Shown: piece by piece, positions 25,169 through 33,073 of the stretch
How the letters are laid out: the number at the start of each line of letters is the position of its first letter
How positions within the stretch are numbered: the first letter of the stretch is position 1
Source of the DNA: Pseudomonas lalkuanensis
GTDB taxonomy: Bacteria; Pseudomonadota; Gammaproteobacteria; Pseudomonadales; Pseudomonadaceae
Direction of reading: 5' to 3'
Assembly (NCBI RefSeq): GCF_008807375.1
Contig: NZ_CP043311.1
Location: 3,452,001-3,516,000, forward strand
Length of the DNA: 64,000 bases
Program-made: the position numbers and the translations under genes
The notes under the pieces: model-generated
Seen by the model: only the letters and a program-made list of their open reading frames with translations
The model's database searches: none
Told to the model about the DNA's origin: nothing

Positions 25169-25396
25169 TCATTCCTTCCCCACCAGCCCCTCCACCAATC
25201 GCCGCGCCACTGGCGACACCAGCAGCACCGCCGGAAAGGCCACCAGCCAGGCCATGAGCCAGGCGCCGAGCCAGAGGCCGGGAAAGTCCGCCGCCGGGCC
25301 TGCAGCACGCCAGGTGGAGATGCCGGATACGAGCAGGGACATGAGCCCGGAGAGGATCAGGCCGAAGACTAACGGGGCGAAACGGCGGGGAATCAT
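25169..25396 (-). CDS. DUF2798 small membrane protein
   Basis: A 75-residue protein with two hydrophobic helices ('FGLILSGLMSLLVSGIST' and 'WLGAWLMAWLVAFPAVLLV'), ending 'PVARRLVEGLVGKE'. This is the pattern of DUF2798 proteins. Its ATG overlaps the stop of the flavodoxin gene (ATGA, 25393-25396), so the two are translated together. Function is unknown. Confidence 0.8.
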   Translation of the reverse strand: MIPRRFAPLVFGLILSGLMSLLVSGISTWRAAGPAADFPGLWLGAWLMAWLVAFPAVLLVSPVARRLVEGLVGKE

Positions 25397-25977
25397 GCGG
25401 GCACCTCCGTCGCAGGCACGGCAAGCTGGTGCAGGGTCTCGGAGAAATTCCGGCCGAACATCCGCGCGGTCTTCACATCCCCCGGTGCGAATGGGTCGGC
25501 GGGAGCCGAATGGCTGGACTGGGCCATCAGACCGGACCAGGAGCCCAGACGGTTGGCGGCGTCCTCAATGGGCACGCCGGCATGCTGCTCCGGCAGGATG
25601 GGGTTGCCCACCCAGAGCATGCCGTGTTGCATGCAGAACACGAACAGCGCCATGAGGGTGGATTGCTTGTCCCCTGCCGCCAGTGACGACACGGTGAATC
25701 CCGCCGCCAGGCGCCCGTTCAATTGCTGGCTACGCCACAACGGCCCAGTGGCGTCCATGAAGGATTTGAAGACCCCGGAAACACCGCCGAAATAGGTCGG
25801 CGAGCCCAGGATGAAGCCATCGAATGCCAGCAATTGGCCGGGTTCGCCGGCCAGGTCTTCGGCCTTGAGCAGGTGGACTTCCATATTGGCGACGTCCTGG
25901 GCGCCTTCGCAGATCTGCCGGGCGATGTGCTCGGTGTGGCCAAAGGCACTGTGGTAGATGACAGCGAGCTTTCTCAT
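25393..25977 (-). CDS. Flavodoxin/NADPH-dependent FMN reductase-type protein
   Basis: A 194-residue protein with the FMN phosphate loop 'YHSAFGHTEHIARQICEGA', the 'FILGSPTYFGGVSGVFKSFMD' block and 'SSLAAGDKQSTLMAL', as in WrbA-like flavodoxin-fold quinone reductases. An upstream in-frame ATG 15 bases earlier exists; neither has a strong Shine-Dalgarno, and the later one gives the usual N-terminus MRKLAVIYHSAFGHT. It is followed by DUF2798 with a 4-base overlap and preceded by DUF2938, all on the minus strand and likely under the MerR-type regulator. Confidence 0.82.
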   Translation of the reverse strand: MRKLAVIYHSAFGHTEHIARQICEGAQDVANMEVHLLKAEDLAGEPGQLLAFDGFILGSPTYFGGVSGVFKSFMDATGPLWRSQQLNGRLAAGFTVSSLAAGDKQSTLMALFVFCMQHGMLWVGNPILPEQHAGVPIEDAANRLGSWSGLMAQSSHSAPADPFAPGDVKTARMFGRNFSETLHQLAVPATEVPA

Positions 25978-26016
25978 GGTGAGTGATCCCATTTGCAGTG
26001 ATGAGGAGAGCCGGAC

Positions 26017-26502
26017 TCAGCGGGTGGCCCAGCCCAGCAGGACAGCGGCAAGGAAAAGGCCCAGGCCGAAGACGCTGTGGTTGGCCAGGCTGCGCAGGCA
26101 GTTCTTCAGCGGCGTAGGCGTCTTGCTGGCGAAGAATCCCGCCCCCATGGCGGGCTGCATGACCAACAGGGGCGCGGCCACCGTACCCATGCCCAGCAGC
26201 AGCGCGGGCAGTGGCGTCGGACTGGCGGCCCAGTCGACGCCGGCAAGCCCCACCAGCAGGGCCGCAAAGGCAACGCCGATGGCGTAGTGGGTGAACCAGC
26301 CAAGAGCCAGTTCACCGGGGATGGCCTCTGCCTTGGCTATGGCCTCGTGACTGAAGCGGCCACGCAACAGGTGGCCTATCCAGCGGCCGATGAAGCCGAA
26401 ATTGAGCGTCTGGACACCCAACCGCTTGAGGAAGACCAGCCAGATATCCATGACGGCGGTGGCGCCGATTCCGATGCAGGTCACCGTGATGATGTCGTTC
26501 AT
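26017..26502 (-). CDS. DUF2938 membrane protein
   Basis: A 161-residue membrane protein with about five hydrophobic helices. 'GIGATAVMDIWLVFLKRLGV', 'FTHYAIGVAFAALLVGL' and 'LANHSVFGLGLFLAAVLLGW' are recognisable DUF2938 features. The start at 26502 follows GGGGCTCAC. It is divergent from a MerR-type regulator gene with a perfect dyad between them, an arrangement that suggests direct control. Function is unknown. Confidence 0.8.
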   Translation of the reverse strand: MNDIITVTCIGIGATAVMDIWLVFLKRLGVQTLNFGFIGRWIGHLLRGRFSHEAIAKAEAIPGELALGWFTHYAIGVAFAALLVGLAGVDWAASPTPLPALLLGMGTVAAPLLVMQPAMGAGFFASKTPTPLKNCLRSLANHSVFGLGLFLAAVLLGWATR

Positions 26503-26552
26503 GTGAGCCCCTTGTGCGTTGACGGTGGGTGGTGTCGGGGCCACTCTAGAAG

Positions 26553-26568
26553 TTGAAGTCAACTTCAA
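26553..26568. promoter_or_regulatory. Probable MerR operator dyad
   Basis: TTGAAGT-CA-ACTTCAA is a perfect 7-bp-arm dyad in the 81 bases between the DUF2938 start (minus) and the MerR-type start (plus). MerR-family regulators bind such dyads between the -35 and -10 boxes of the promoter they control. Confidence 0.7.
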
Positions 26569-26583
26569 GTCAAGGGATCACAG

Positions 26584-27018
26584 ATGGACATTGCCGAGGT
26601 CGCCCGACGCACGGGGCTGCCTTCATCGACGCTGCGTTACTACGAGAAAAAAGGCCTGATCACATCCCTCAGCCAGCAGGGAACCCGGCGCTGGTTCGCG
26701 CCCGGCATTCTCGATCAGTTGGCGCTCATCTCCCTCGGCCAGGCGGCGGGGCTGTCGCTGGATGAGATCCGCTCGATGTTCTCGCCCAACGGCGAACCGG
26801 ACATCGACCGTGAGTTGCTCGCGGCCAGGGCCGATGAGATCGATGCGCTGGTCAAGCGCTTGAAAGCCATGAGCGACGGCCTGCGTCATGCTGCGGCCTG
26901 CCCGGCGCCGAGCCATTCGGAATGCCCGACCTTCAAGCGATTGCTGAAGGCCGCGTCGAGTGGCGCAATCGAGCGGCGCTGGAACAAGTCGGCGCCCAAG
27001 CCCAGGAACCGGTCGTAG
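26584..27018 (+). CDS. MerR-family transcriptional regulator
   Basis: A 144-residue regulator with the MerR winged helix at its N-terminus ('MDIAEVARRTGLPSSTLRYY', then 'EKKGLI'), followed by the dimerisation helix and a C-terminal cysteine motif 'ACPAPSHSECPTFKRLLKAA'. The cysteines could bind a metal or sense redox state, but this pattern also occurs in regulators without known ligands. It is divergent from the DUF2938-flavodoxin-DUF2798 group, and the dyad between them is its probable operator. Confidence 0.88.
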   Translation: MDIAEVARRTGLPSSTLRYYEKKGLITSLSQQGTRRWFAPGILDQLALISLGQAAGLSLDEIRSMFSPNGEPDIDRELLAARADEIDALVKRLKAMSDGLRHAAACPAPSHSECPTFKRLLKAASSGAIERRWNKSAPKPRNRS

Positions 27019-27237
27019 GAACGAGCCCTGCTCGCCGATACCCCGTCACCCGCATTCGGAGGCAGGGCGCGCCGTGCGCACCGAGGCGATGGTTTCAACA
27101 CCGAGCCTGCTCCCCGGTGCGCGCGGCGCACCCTACGGGACCGATCGACTGGCCGGGTCAGCACCATCTCCGTATCATCCGCCCCCCCTTTGCCATTCCC
27201 GTGGCCGGTGCCGCCGGCCCTTTGATTCAGGTACAGC

Positions 27238-28680
27238 ATGAAACCAGCCCGCCTGCGCGCCGATGTCCTGGCCGGACTCACCACGTCCTTCGCGCTCGTC
27301 CCCGAATGCATCGCCTTTGCCCTGGTCGCCCATCTCAATCCGCTGATGGGTCTGTACGGCGCCTTCATCATCTGCACCCTGACCGCCCTGTTCGGCGGCC
27401 GGCCGGGCATGGTTTCCGGGGCGGCGGGCTCGATGGCCGTAGTGATCGTCGCCCTGGTGGTGCAGCACGGCGTGCAGTACCTGCTCGCCACGGTGCTGCT
27501 GGGCGGCCTGATCATGATCGCCTTCGGACTGCTGCGCCTCGGCAAGCTGGTGCGGATGGTGCCCTACCCGGTGATGCTCGGCTTCGTGAACGGCCTGGCC
27601 ATCATCATTGCGCTTGCCCAGCTGGAGCATTTCAAGGCGGGAGAAGACTGGCTGAGCGGCAATCCGCTGTACCTGATGCTGGGCCTGGTGGTGCTGACGA
27701 TGGCCATCGTCTACCTGCTGCCACGCCTGACCCGCGTGGTACCGCCGGCCCTGGTGGCGATCCTCGGCGTCGGCCTGCTGGTCTACCTGCTTGGCCTTCC
27801 TACCCGCACCCTGGGCGATATGGCGCACATCGCCGGCGGGCTGCCCGCGCTGGCATTGCCGGACATCCCCTGGAATCTGGAGACCCTGAGGATCGTCACA
27901 CCCTACGCGGTGCTGATGGCGCTGGTGGGCCTGCTGGAAACCCTGCTGACCCTCAATCTCACCGACGAGATCACCGAGAGCCGTGGCTTCCCGGACCGGG
28001 AATGCGTGGCCCTCGGTGCGGCCAACATCGTCTCGGGTGCCTTCGGCGGCATGGGCGGCTGCGCCATGATCGGCCAGACGGTGATCAACCTCAGCTCCGG
28101 CGGCCGTGGGCGAGTTTCCGGGGTGATTGCCGGAGTGATGATCCTGCTCTTCGTGCTGTTCCTCTCGCCGCTGATCGAGCGCATTCCGCTGGCGGCGCTG
28201 GTGGGCGTGATGTTCGTGGTGGCCCAACAGACATTCGCCTGGGGCTCGCTGCGGGTGGCCGGCAAGGTGCCGCTGAACGACGTCCTGGTGATAGTCGCCG
28301 TGACCGTCATCACCGTGTTCACTGACCTCGCCACCGCCGTGCTCTGCGGCATCATCATCGCCGCACTGAACTTCGCCTGGCAGCACGCCCGCGAGCTCTA
28401 TGCCGACAGCCACGACGAGGCCGATGGCAGCAAGCTGTATCGCGTCCACGGCACGCTGTTCTTCGCCTCCAGCACGCCCTTCCTCAACCAGTTCGACCCG
28501 GCCGGCGACCCCGCCCAGGTGACCCTGGACTGCCAGCACCTGAGCTTCGTCGACTACTCGGCCATCGCCGCGCTGAGAACCCTGCGCGAGCGCTACGCCA
28601 AGGCCGGCAAGCACCTGCGCGTGGTGCACCTGTCCGAGCGCTGCAAGAAGCTGCTCAAGCGGGCTGGCGAACAGCACTGA
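27238..28680 (+). CDS. SulP (SLC26)-family anion permease with STAS domain
   Basis: A 480-residue protein with about ten to twelve membrane helices, then a C-terminal STAS domain (from about residue 390: 'YRVHGTLFFASSTPFLNQFD' and 'VTLDCQHLSFVDYSAIAALR'). The N-terminal 'RADVLAGLTTSFALVPECIA' and 'PMGLYGAF'-like region are SulP signatures. Members carry sulfate, bicarbonate, fumarate and other anions; the exact ion is unknown. The 219 bases upstream hold no gene. It is in the same direction as the MerR gene but too far away for clear co-translation. Confidence 0.9.
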   Translation: MKPARLRADVLAGLTTSFALVPECIAFALVAHLNPLMGLYGAFIICTLTALFGGRPGMVSGAAGSMAVVIVALVVQHGVQYLLATVLLGGLIMIAFGLLRLGKLVRMVPYPVMLGFVNGLAIIIALAQLEHFKAGEDWLSGNPLYLMLGLVVLTMAIVYLLPRLTRVVPPALVAILGVGLLVYLLGLPTRTLGDMAHIAGGLPALALPDIPWNLETLRIVTPYAVLMALVGLLETLLTLNLTDEITESRGFPDRECVALGAANIVSGAFGGMGGCAMIGQTVINLSSGGRGRVSGVIAGVMILLFVLFLSPLIERIPLAALVGVMFVVAQQTFAWGSLRVAGKVPLNDVLVIVAVTVITVFTDLATAVLCGIIIAALNFAWQHARELYADSHDEADGSKLYRVHGTLFFASSTPFLNQFDPAGDPAQVTLDCQHLSFVDYSAIAALRTLRERYAKAGKHLRVVHLSERCKKLLKRAGEQH

Positions 28681-28767
28681 CCCCTCGTCGGTCCGGCTGG
28701 CGGGGACGGGGGGCGTGCGCTGCAGTTAGTTCGGGGATGGAAGGCGCAAACCTGCAAGGAGGTTGCC

Positions 28768-29154
28768 ATGGCCATTCAACTCGACCACCTGATGGTGCCC
28801 GCGCGGGACAAGCTGCGCTCCGCGAAACTCCTGGCCGAACTGCTCGATGTGCCCTGGTCGGCGACCGGCATCGGGCCATTTGCGCCGGTGTATGTGAACG
28901 ACGGGCTGACCCTGGACTTTGACCAATGGGGCGAGCCTTTCCCGCTGATCCACTACTGCTTCCGGGTGAGCCCGGAGGAATTCGAGGCGATCCTGGGGCG
29001 CATCCGGGCAGCAGGCATCGATTATCGCAGTGCCGTCCATGGGCCGGTCGACCATCAGGTGGACAGGGAACATGGCGGCTCCATCGTCTACTGGAACGAG
29101 CCGGACGGGCATCAGTGGGAGCTGCTGACGGAGAGTTATGCGCGGCGGGACTGA
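28768..29154 (+). CDS. VOC-family protein
   Basis: A 128-residue single-copy glyoxalase/bleomycin-resistance fold protein with an ideal Shine-Dalgarno (AAGGAGG, 5 bases before ATG). 'IQLDHLMVPARDKLRSAKLL' and 'GSIVYWNEPDGHQWELLTES' are the paired beta-alpha-beta modules. His7 and the Glu in 'WELL' are in the usual metal-ligand positions. Enzyme activity or substrate cannot be told. A 24-base element in its leader is nearly repeated near 42.1 kb. Confidence 0.85.
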   Translation: MAIQLDHLMVPARDKLRSAKLLAELLDVPWSATGIGPFAPVYVNDGLTLDFDQWGEPFPLIHYCFRVSPEEFEAILGRIRAAGIDYRSAVHGPVDHQVDREHGGSIVYWNEPDGHQWELLTESYARRD

Positions 29155-29202
29155 CGCCGCTCGGGCTGGTGCCTTTACTGTGGGGGCAGTTGGCTCTGCG
29201 GG

Positions 29203-29372
29203 GGCGAATTCATTCGCCAGGCAGGCCGAAGGGCTGCCCTGATCGTCCGAGGTGGCGGTAGGCGCCCTCCCCCCGGCCCTTCTCCCTGAAGTGGAGAGGG
29301 GTGAGTCACACTGGCAATTCCGTGCTGCCCGGGGACTCCCTGCATGTGGGAGCGAATTTATTGGCGATTTCG
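29203..29372. repeat. REP units between VOC and regulator genes
   Basis: GGCGAATTCATTCGCC (29203-29218) is a full palindromic REP core, and a degenerate copy (GTGGGAGCGAATTTATTGGCG) starts at 29346. The 223 bases between the two convergent genes hold nothing else recognisable except a CCCTCTCC-type GC-rich stretch. Confidence 0.65.
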
Positions 29373-29377
29373 CGGCA

Positions 29378-30466
29378 TCAGCCCTTGAGGGCCCGCAGCT
29401 GCTGCTCCAGTTCTTCGACCCGGGCCTCCAGCGCCTGGCGTTCCGCGCGCAGGGCGGTGATGTCGTCGTAGACGCTGATCATGTGTTCCGGGCTGCCGTC
29501 GCGGGGGTTGCGCTGGACGGAGGTGCGGACCTTCACCCAGATGGTGCTGCCGTCCTTGCGGCGGAAGCGTTTTTCCATGGTGCTGACGGTTTCCTGGCCA
29601 TCCAGCAGGCGCTGGACCTGGGCCAGGTTGGCGGAGAGGTCGTCGGGATGGGTCAGCTCCTGGAAGGTCAGGCCGGCAAGTTCCTCGGCGCTGTAGCCCA
29701 GCAGCTCGCACAGCGGCTGGTTGACCCGCTGCCATTGCCCGTCCAGGCCGATGTAGGCCAGGGCGCCGCCAGCCAGTTCGAATATGGCGCGGAAGCGTTC
29801 CTCGCTCTGGCGCAGTTCGTCCTCCACCCGCTTGCGTTCGGTGCTGTCCAGGCTGATGCCGACCATCTTCACCGAGCGGCCGGAAGCGTCCTGCAACGAC
29901 GTGGCGCGGGAGGTGATCCAGCGTTGCTCGCCATTGGGATGGAAGATGCGGAAGTCGAACTCGTAGCCTTTGCCCTCGGCCACGCACTCGCGGTAGATGG
30001 CCTGCAGCGCGTTGACGTCGTCGGGATGCAGGTGGCACCAGAAGTCTTCATTGCGGCGCACCGGCCAGCCGTATACGGCCTCGACGTTGGCCGAGTATGA
30101 GACTTCGTCGGTGATCAGGTTCCATTCCCAGTTCACGATGCCGGCGCTTTCCTGGGCCAGCTTCATGCGCGCTTCGCTTTCCATGATCTCGGCGGTGTAC
30201 TTGCGCCGCACATCGGTCATGGGCAGGTCCTGCACCTCCACGTGCTGGGCGTCCTGCAGGGCTTCGTCGCCATAGCGCAGCCAGATCCAGTTGACCTTGA
30301 GGAAGCTGGCCAGCTTGCGCAGGTTGTCATAGTCGATCTCGCCGCCACGGGTCCACTTGTGTACAGCTGTACGCGAGATGCCGAGCACCGTGGCCACGGC
30401 CTGGAGCGTCAGTTTCTGGTGTTCGAGCAGTTCTTTGAGGCGGAAGGCGAAGCTGTTTTCTGTCAT
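29378..30466 (-). CDS. XRE-type HTH regulator with two PAS domains
   Basis: A 362-residue protein. Residues about 8-60 form an XRE helix-turn-helix ('LTLQAVATVLGISRTAVHKW'). Two PAS domains follow (about 95-215 and 222-340), each closing with the PAC pattern ('MVGISLDSTERKRVEDELRQ' and 'HMISVYDDITALRAERQ'). The last 25 residues are a coiled coil ('ALEARVEELEQQLRALKG'). There is no kinase or output domain other than the HTH, so this should be a one-component sensor. It lies 66 bases after cntB in the same direction, so it may sense a substrate or redox state for the carnitine genes. The ligand is unknown. Confidence 0.85.
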   Translation of the reverse strand: MTENSFAFRLKELLEHQKLTLQAVATVLGISRTAVHKWTRGGEIDYDNLRKLASFLKVNWIWLRYGDEALQDAQHVEVQDLPMTDVRRKYTAEIMESEARMKLAQESAGIVNWEWNLITDEVSYSANVEAVYGWPVRRNEDFWCHLHPDDVNALQAIYRECVAEGKGYEFDFRIFHPNGEQRWITSRATSLQDASGRSVKMVGISLDSTERKRVEDELRQSEERFRAIFELAGGALAYIGLDGQWQRVNQPLCELLGYSAEELAGLTFQELTHPDDLSANLAQVQRLLDGQETVSTMEKRFRRKDGSTIWVKVRTSVQRNPRDGSPEHMISVYDDITALRAERQALEARVEELEQQLRALKG

Positions 30467-30532
30467 GGCGAGCATGTCCCTGAGCCAGGCGACGCAGTAT
30501 ACACGTCGCCAGCTCCGCCCCATCCCGCCGCC

Positions 30533-31504
30533 TTACAGGTCTAGAACAAGACGCTGCCCCTTCGCGCGGGAGACGCACAGCATCATGGTCTGCTGGGCGG
30601 CTTTCTCGTCATCGGAGAGGTACTGGTCGAAGTGTTCGGCTTCCCCTTCGAGGATGCGGGTCTCGCAGGTGCCGCAAACACCCTCGCGGCACAGGCATTC
30701 CACCTGGGCGGCGTTGGATTTCTCGATGGCCTGGAGGATGGTCATGCCCTCCTCCACCTGCAGCTCGCGGCCGGACTGGGCCAGCACCACCGTGAAGGCG
30801 CCACCGGTGGCCGGTGCGGCGGCGAACTGTTCCCAGTGCACACGAGCGTCGGGGATGCCCTGGGCCTTGGCGGTGGCGATCACCGCGTCGATCAGCGGCT
30901 TGGGACCGCAGACGTAGACATGGGCATCCGCGTCCAGGCCGCCGATGAGTCCGGCCAGGTTCAGCGAGGTACCCAGGCTGTCGACATAGAAGCGCACCTG
31001 CTGGGCGTGCGGGCCGTCGGCCAGTTCACCCTGGAAGGCGCCGTGTTCCGGGCTGCGGAAGGCGTAATGCAGTTCGTAGCGGGCGCCCTGGGCGCGCAAC
31101 TCGGGGAGCTGGGCGAGGAACGGCGTGATGCCGATGCCACCGGCGATCAGCACGTGCCTGCCAGCGGCCGGGTCGATGGCGAAGAGGTTGTTGGGGCTGG
31201 AGATGACCAGCTCGGTGCCCACTTCGACCTGCTGGTGCATGAAGGCCGAACCGCCCTTGGACTGTTCTTCCAGGCGCACGCCGATCTGGTAGCTGGAGGT
31301 GTCGGCCGGGTCGCTCATCAGCGAGTAGGCGTTACTGAACTGGCGGCCGTCGGCGCCCTTCATCTGCACGATGATGTGACTGCCGCCGGTAAAGGCCGGC
31401 AACGGCTGGCCGTCGGCGCGCTCCAGGGTGAAGCGCTTGATCTGGGGGGTCGCCTGTTCCACCGCGGTCACGCGGGCAGACATCATTTCATAGGAGTTGG
31501 CCAT
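30533..31504 (-). CDS. cntB: Carnitine monooxygenase reductase subunit
   Basis: A 323-residue flavin/iron-sulfur reductase: a ferredoxin-reductase-like flavin domain ('FSNAYSLMSDPADTSSYQIG'), a NADH-binding domain ('LIAGGIGITPFLAQLPEL' and 'VYVCGPKPLIDAVI') and a C-terminal plant-type [2Fe-2S] domain ('CLCREGVCGTCETRILEGEA'). This is the CntB/YeaX layout. It passes electrons from NADH to CntA. AGAGGTGAGCG precedes the ATG. In the same minus-strand operon as the oxygenase and an aldehyde dehydrogenase. Other phthalate-dioxygenase-type reductases look similar, but the CntA next door makes this assignment firm. Confidence 0.9.
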   Translation of the reverse strand: MANSYEMMSARVTAVEQATPQIKRFTLERADGQPLPAFTGGSHIIVQMKGADGRQFSNAYSLMSDPADTSSYQIGVRLEEQSKGGSAFMHQQVEVGTELVISSPNNLFAIDPAAGRHVLIAGGIGITPFLAQLPELRAQGARYELHYAFRSPEHGAFQGELADGPHAQQVRFYVDSLGTSLNLAGLIGGLDADAHVYVCGPKPLIDAVIATAKAQGIPDARVHWEQFAAAPATGGAFTVVLAQSGRELQVEEGMTILQAIEKSNAAQVECLCREGVCGTCETRILEGEAEHFDQYLSDDEKAAQQTMMLCVSRAKGQRLVLDL

Positions 31505-31569
31505 CGCTCACCTCTGTTGCGACTGCGGGCGGCGCTGGGCGCCGCCCTGATGGTGCGTGGTGCCCGCCG

Positions 31570-33018
31570 TCAGACAGCGAGGCACAGGTACTTCATTTCC
31601 AGGTAGTCCTCGATGCCGTATTTCGAGCCTTCGCGGCCAAGGCCGGACTGCTTGACGCCACCGAAGGGAGCCACCTCGTTGGAGATCAGGCCGGTGTTGA
31701 TGCCGACCATGCCGTACTCCAGCTGCTCGGCGATCTTCCACACGCGGCCGATGTCGCGGCTGTAGAAGTAGGCCGCCAGGCCGTAGAGGGTGTCGTTGGC
31801 GAAGCGCACCACTTCTTCATCTGAGGAGAAGCGCACCAGGGGCGCCACCGGGCCGAAGATTTCCTCGTCCAGCAGCTGCATGCCCGGCGCCACGCCGGTC
31901 AGCACCGTGGGCTGCAGGAAGTTGCCGCCCAGTTCGTGGCCATCGCCGCCCACCAGGATATCGGCGCCCTTCTCCACCGCGTCGGCGATCAGGCTCTGCA
32001 CCTTGTCCAGCGCCTTGCCGGTGATCAGCGGACCGATCTGGGTCGCGCCTTCCAGGCCGTGACCGACGCGCAGGCCGCGCACGCGGGCGGCGAAGCGCTC
32101 GGCGAAGGCGTCGTAGACGGCGTCATGCACGTAGAAGCGGTTGACGCAGACGCAGGTCTGGCCGGCGTTGCGGTACTTGGCGACCAACGCCCCTTCCACG
32201 GCGGCATCGATATCCGCGTCGTCGAAGACGATGAAGGGCGCGTTACCGCCCAGCTCCAGGGAAACCTTCTTGATGGTGGGTGCGCACTGGCCCATCAGCA
32301 GGCGGCCTACTGGCGTGGAGCCGGTGAAGCTCAGCTTGCGCACCAGCGGGTGGCTGGTGAGCTGGGCACCGATGGCCACCGCATCGCCGGTGACGATGCT
32401 GAGCACGCCGTCCGGCACGCCTGCGCGTTTCGCCAGTTCGGCCAGTGCCAGGGCGGAGAACGGGGTCTCGTTGGCCGGCTTGACCACGATGGTGCAGCCC
32501 GCCGCCAGGGCCGGCGCCACCTTGCGGGTGATCATGGCCGATGGGAAGTTCCAGGGCGTGATGGCGGCGCAAACACCGATGCCCTGCTTGACCACCACCA
32601 GGCGCTTGTCGCCGGCCGGCGAAGGAATCACGTCGCCATAGATGCGCTTCCCCTCTTCGGCGAACCACTCGATGAAGGACGCGGCATAGCGGATTTCGCC
32701 CACGGCTTCGGCAAGCGGTTTGCCTTGCTCCAGGGTCATCAGGCGTGCCAGGTCGTCTTCGTGCCGGAGCATCAGCTCGAACCAGCGGCGCAGGATCTGC
32801 GCGCGTTCCTTGGCGGTGCGGGCACGCCAGGCCGGCAGCGCGGCGTCGGCGGCCTCGATGGCGCGCAGGGTTTCACTGCCGCCCATGTTCGGCACGCGGC
32901 CCAGCAGCTCGCCGCTGGCCGGGTCGGTCACGTCCACCGTGCGGCCGTCGTCGGCGTCGCACCAGGTGCCGGCGATGAAGGCCTGCTGGCGGAACAGGTC
33001 GTTGTCTTTCAGGTTCAC
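31570..33018 (-). CDS. NAD(P)-dependent aldehyde dehydrogenase, malic semialdehyde role likely
   Basis: A 482-residue enzyme of the succinate-semialdehyde dehydrogenase (GabD) type. The catalytic Cys lies in 'NAGQTCVCVNRFYV' and the Glu in 'SLELGGNAPFIV'. The start is GTG with AGAGGA 8 bases before. It lies between cntA and cntB. CntAB splits carnitine into trimethylamine and malic semialdehyde, a four-carbon semialdehyde very close to the GabD substrate, so oxidation of malic semialdehyde to malate is the natural role. That role is an inference from context; plain succinic semialdehyde cannot be ruled out. Confidence 0.9.
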   Translation of the reverse strand: MNLKDNDLFRQQAFIAGTWCDADDGRTVDVTDPASGELLGRVPNMGGSETLRAIEAADAALPAWRARTAKERAQILRRWFELMLRHEDDLARLMTLEQGKPLAEAVGEIRYAASFIEWFAEEGKRIYGDVIPSPAGDKRLVVVKQGIGVCAAITPWNFPSAMITRKVAPALAAGCTIVVKPANETPFSALALAELAKRAGVPDGVLSIVTGDAVAIGAQLTSHPLVRKLSFTGSTPVGRLLMGQCAPTIKKVSLELGGNAPFIVFDDADIDAAVEGALVAKYRNAGQTCVCVNRFYVHDAVYDAFAERFAARVRGLRVGHGLEGATQIGPLITGKALDKVQSLIADAVEKGADILVGGDGHELGGNFLQPTVLTGVAPGMQLLDEEIFGPVAPLVRFSSDEEVVRFANDTLYGLAAYFYSRDIGRVWKIAEQLEYGMVGINTGLISNEVAPFGGVKQSGLGREGSKYGIEDYLEMKYLCLAV

Positions 33019-33073
33019 TCGGTAATTCCTCTTCGCGACACGGGCCGCCGCACGCAGGCGGCGACCACGGCCA

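Noticed and set aside
27019..27237. GTGCGCACC/CGGTGCGC inverse matches before the SulP gene
   Set aside because: They are short, very GC-rich and imperfect, so chance is a good explanation; I could not support an operator or terminator.
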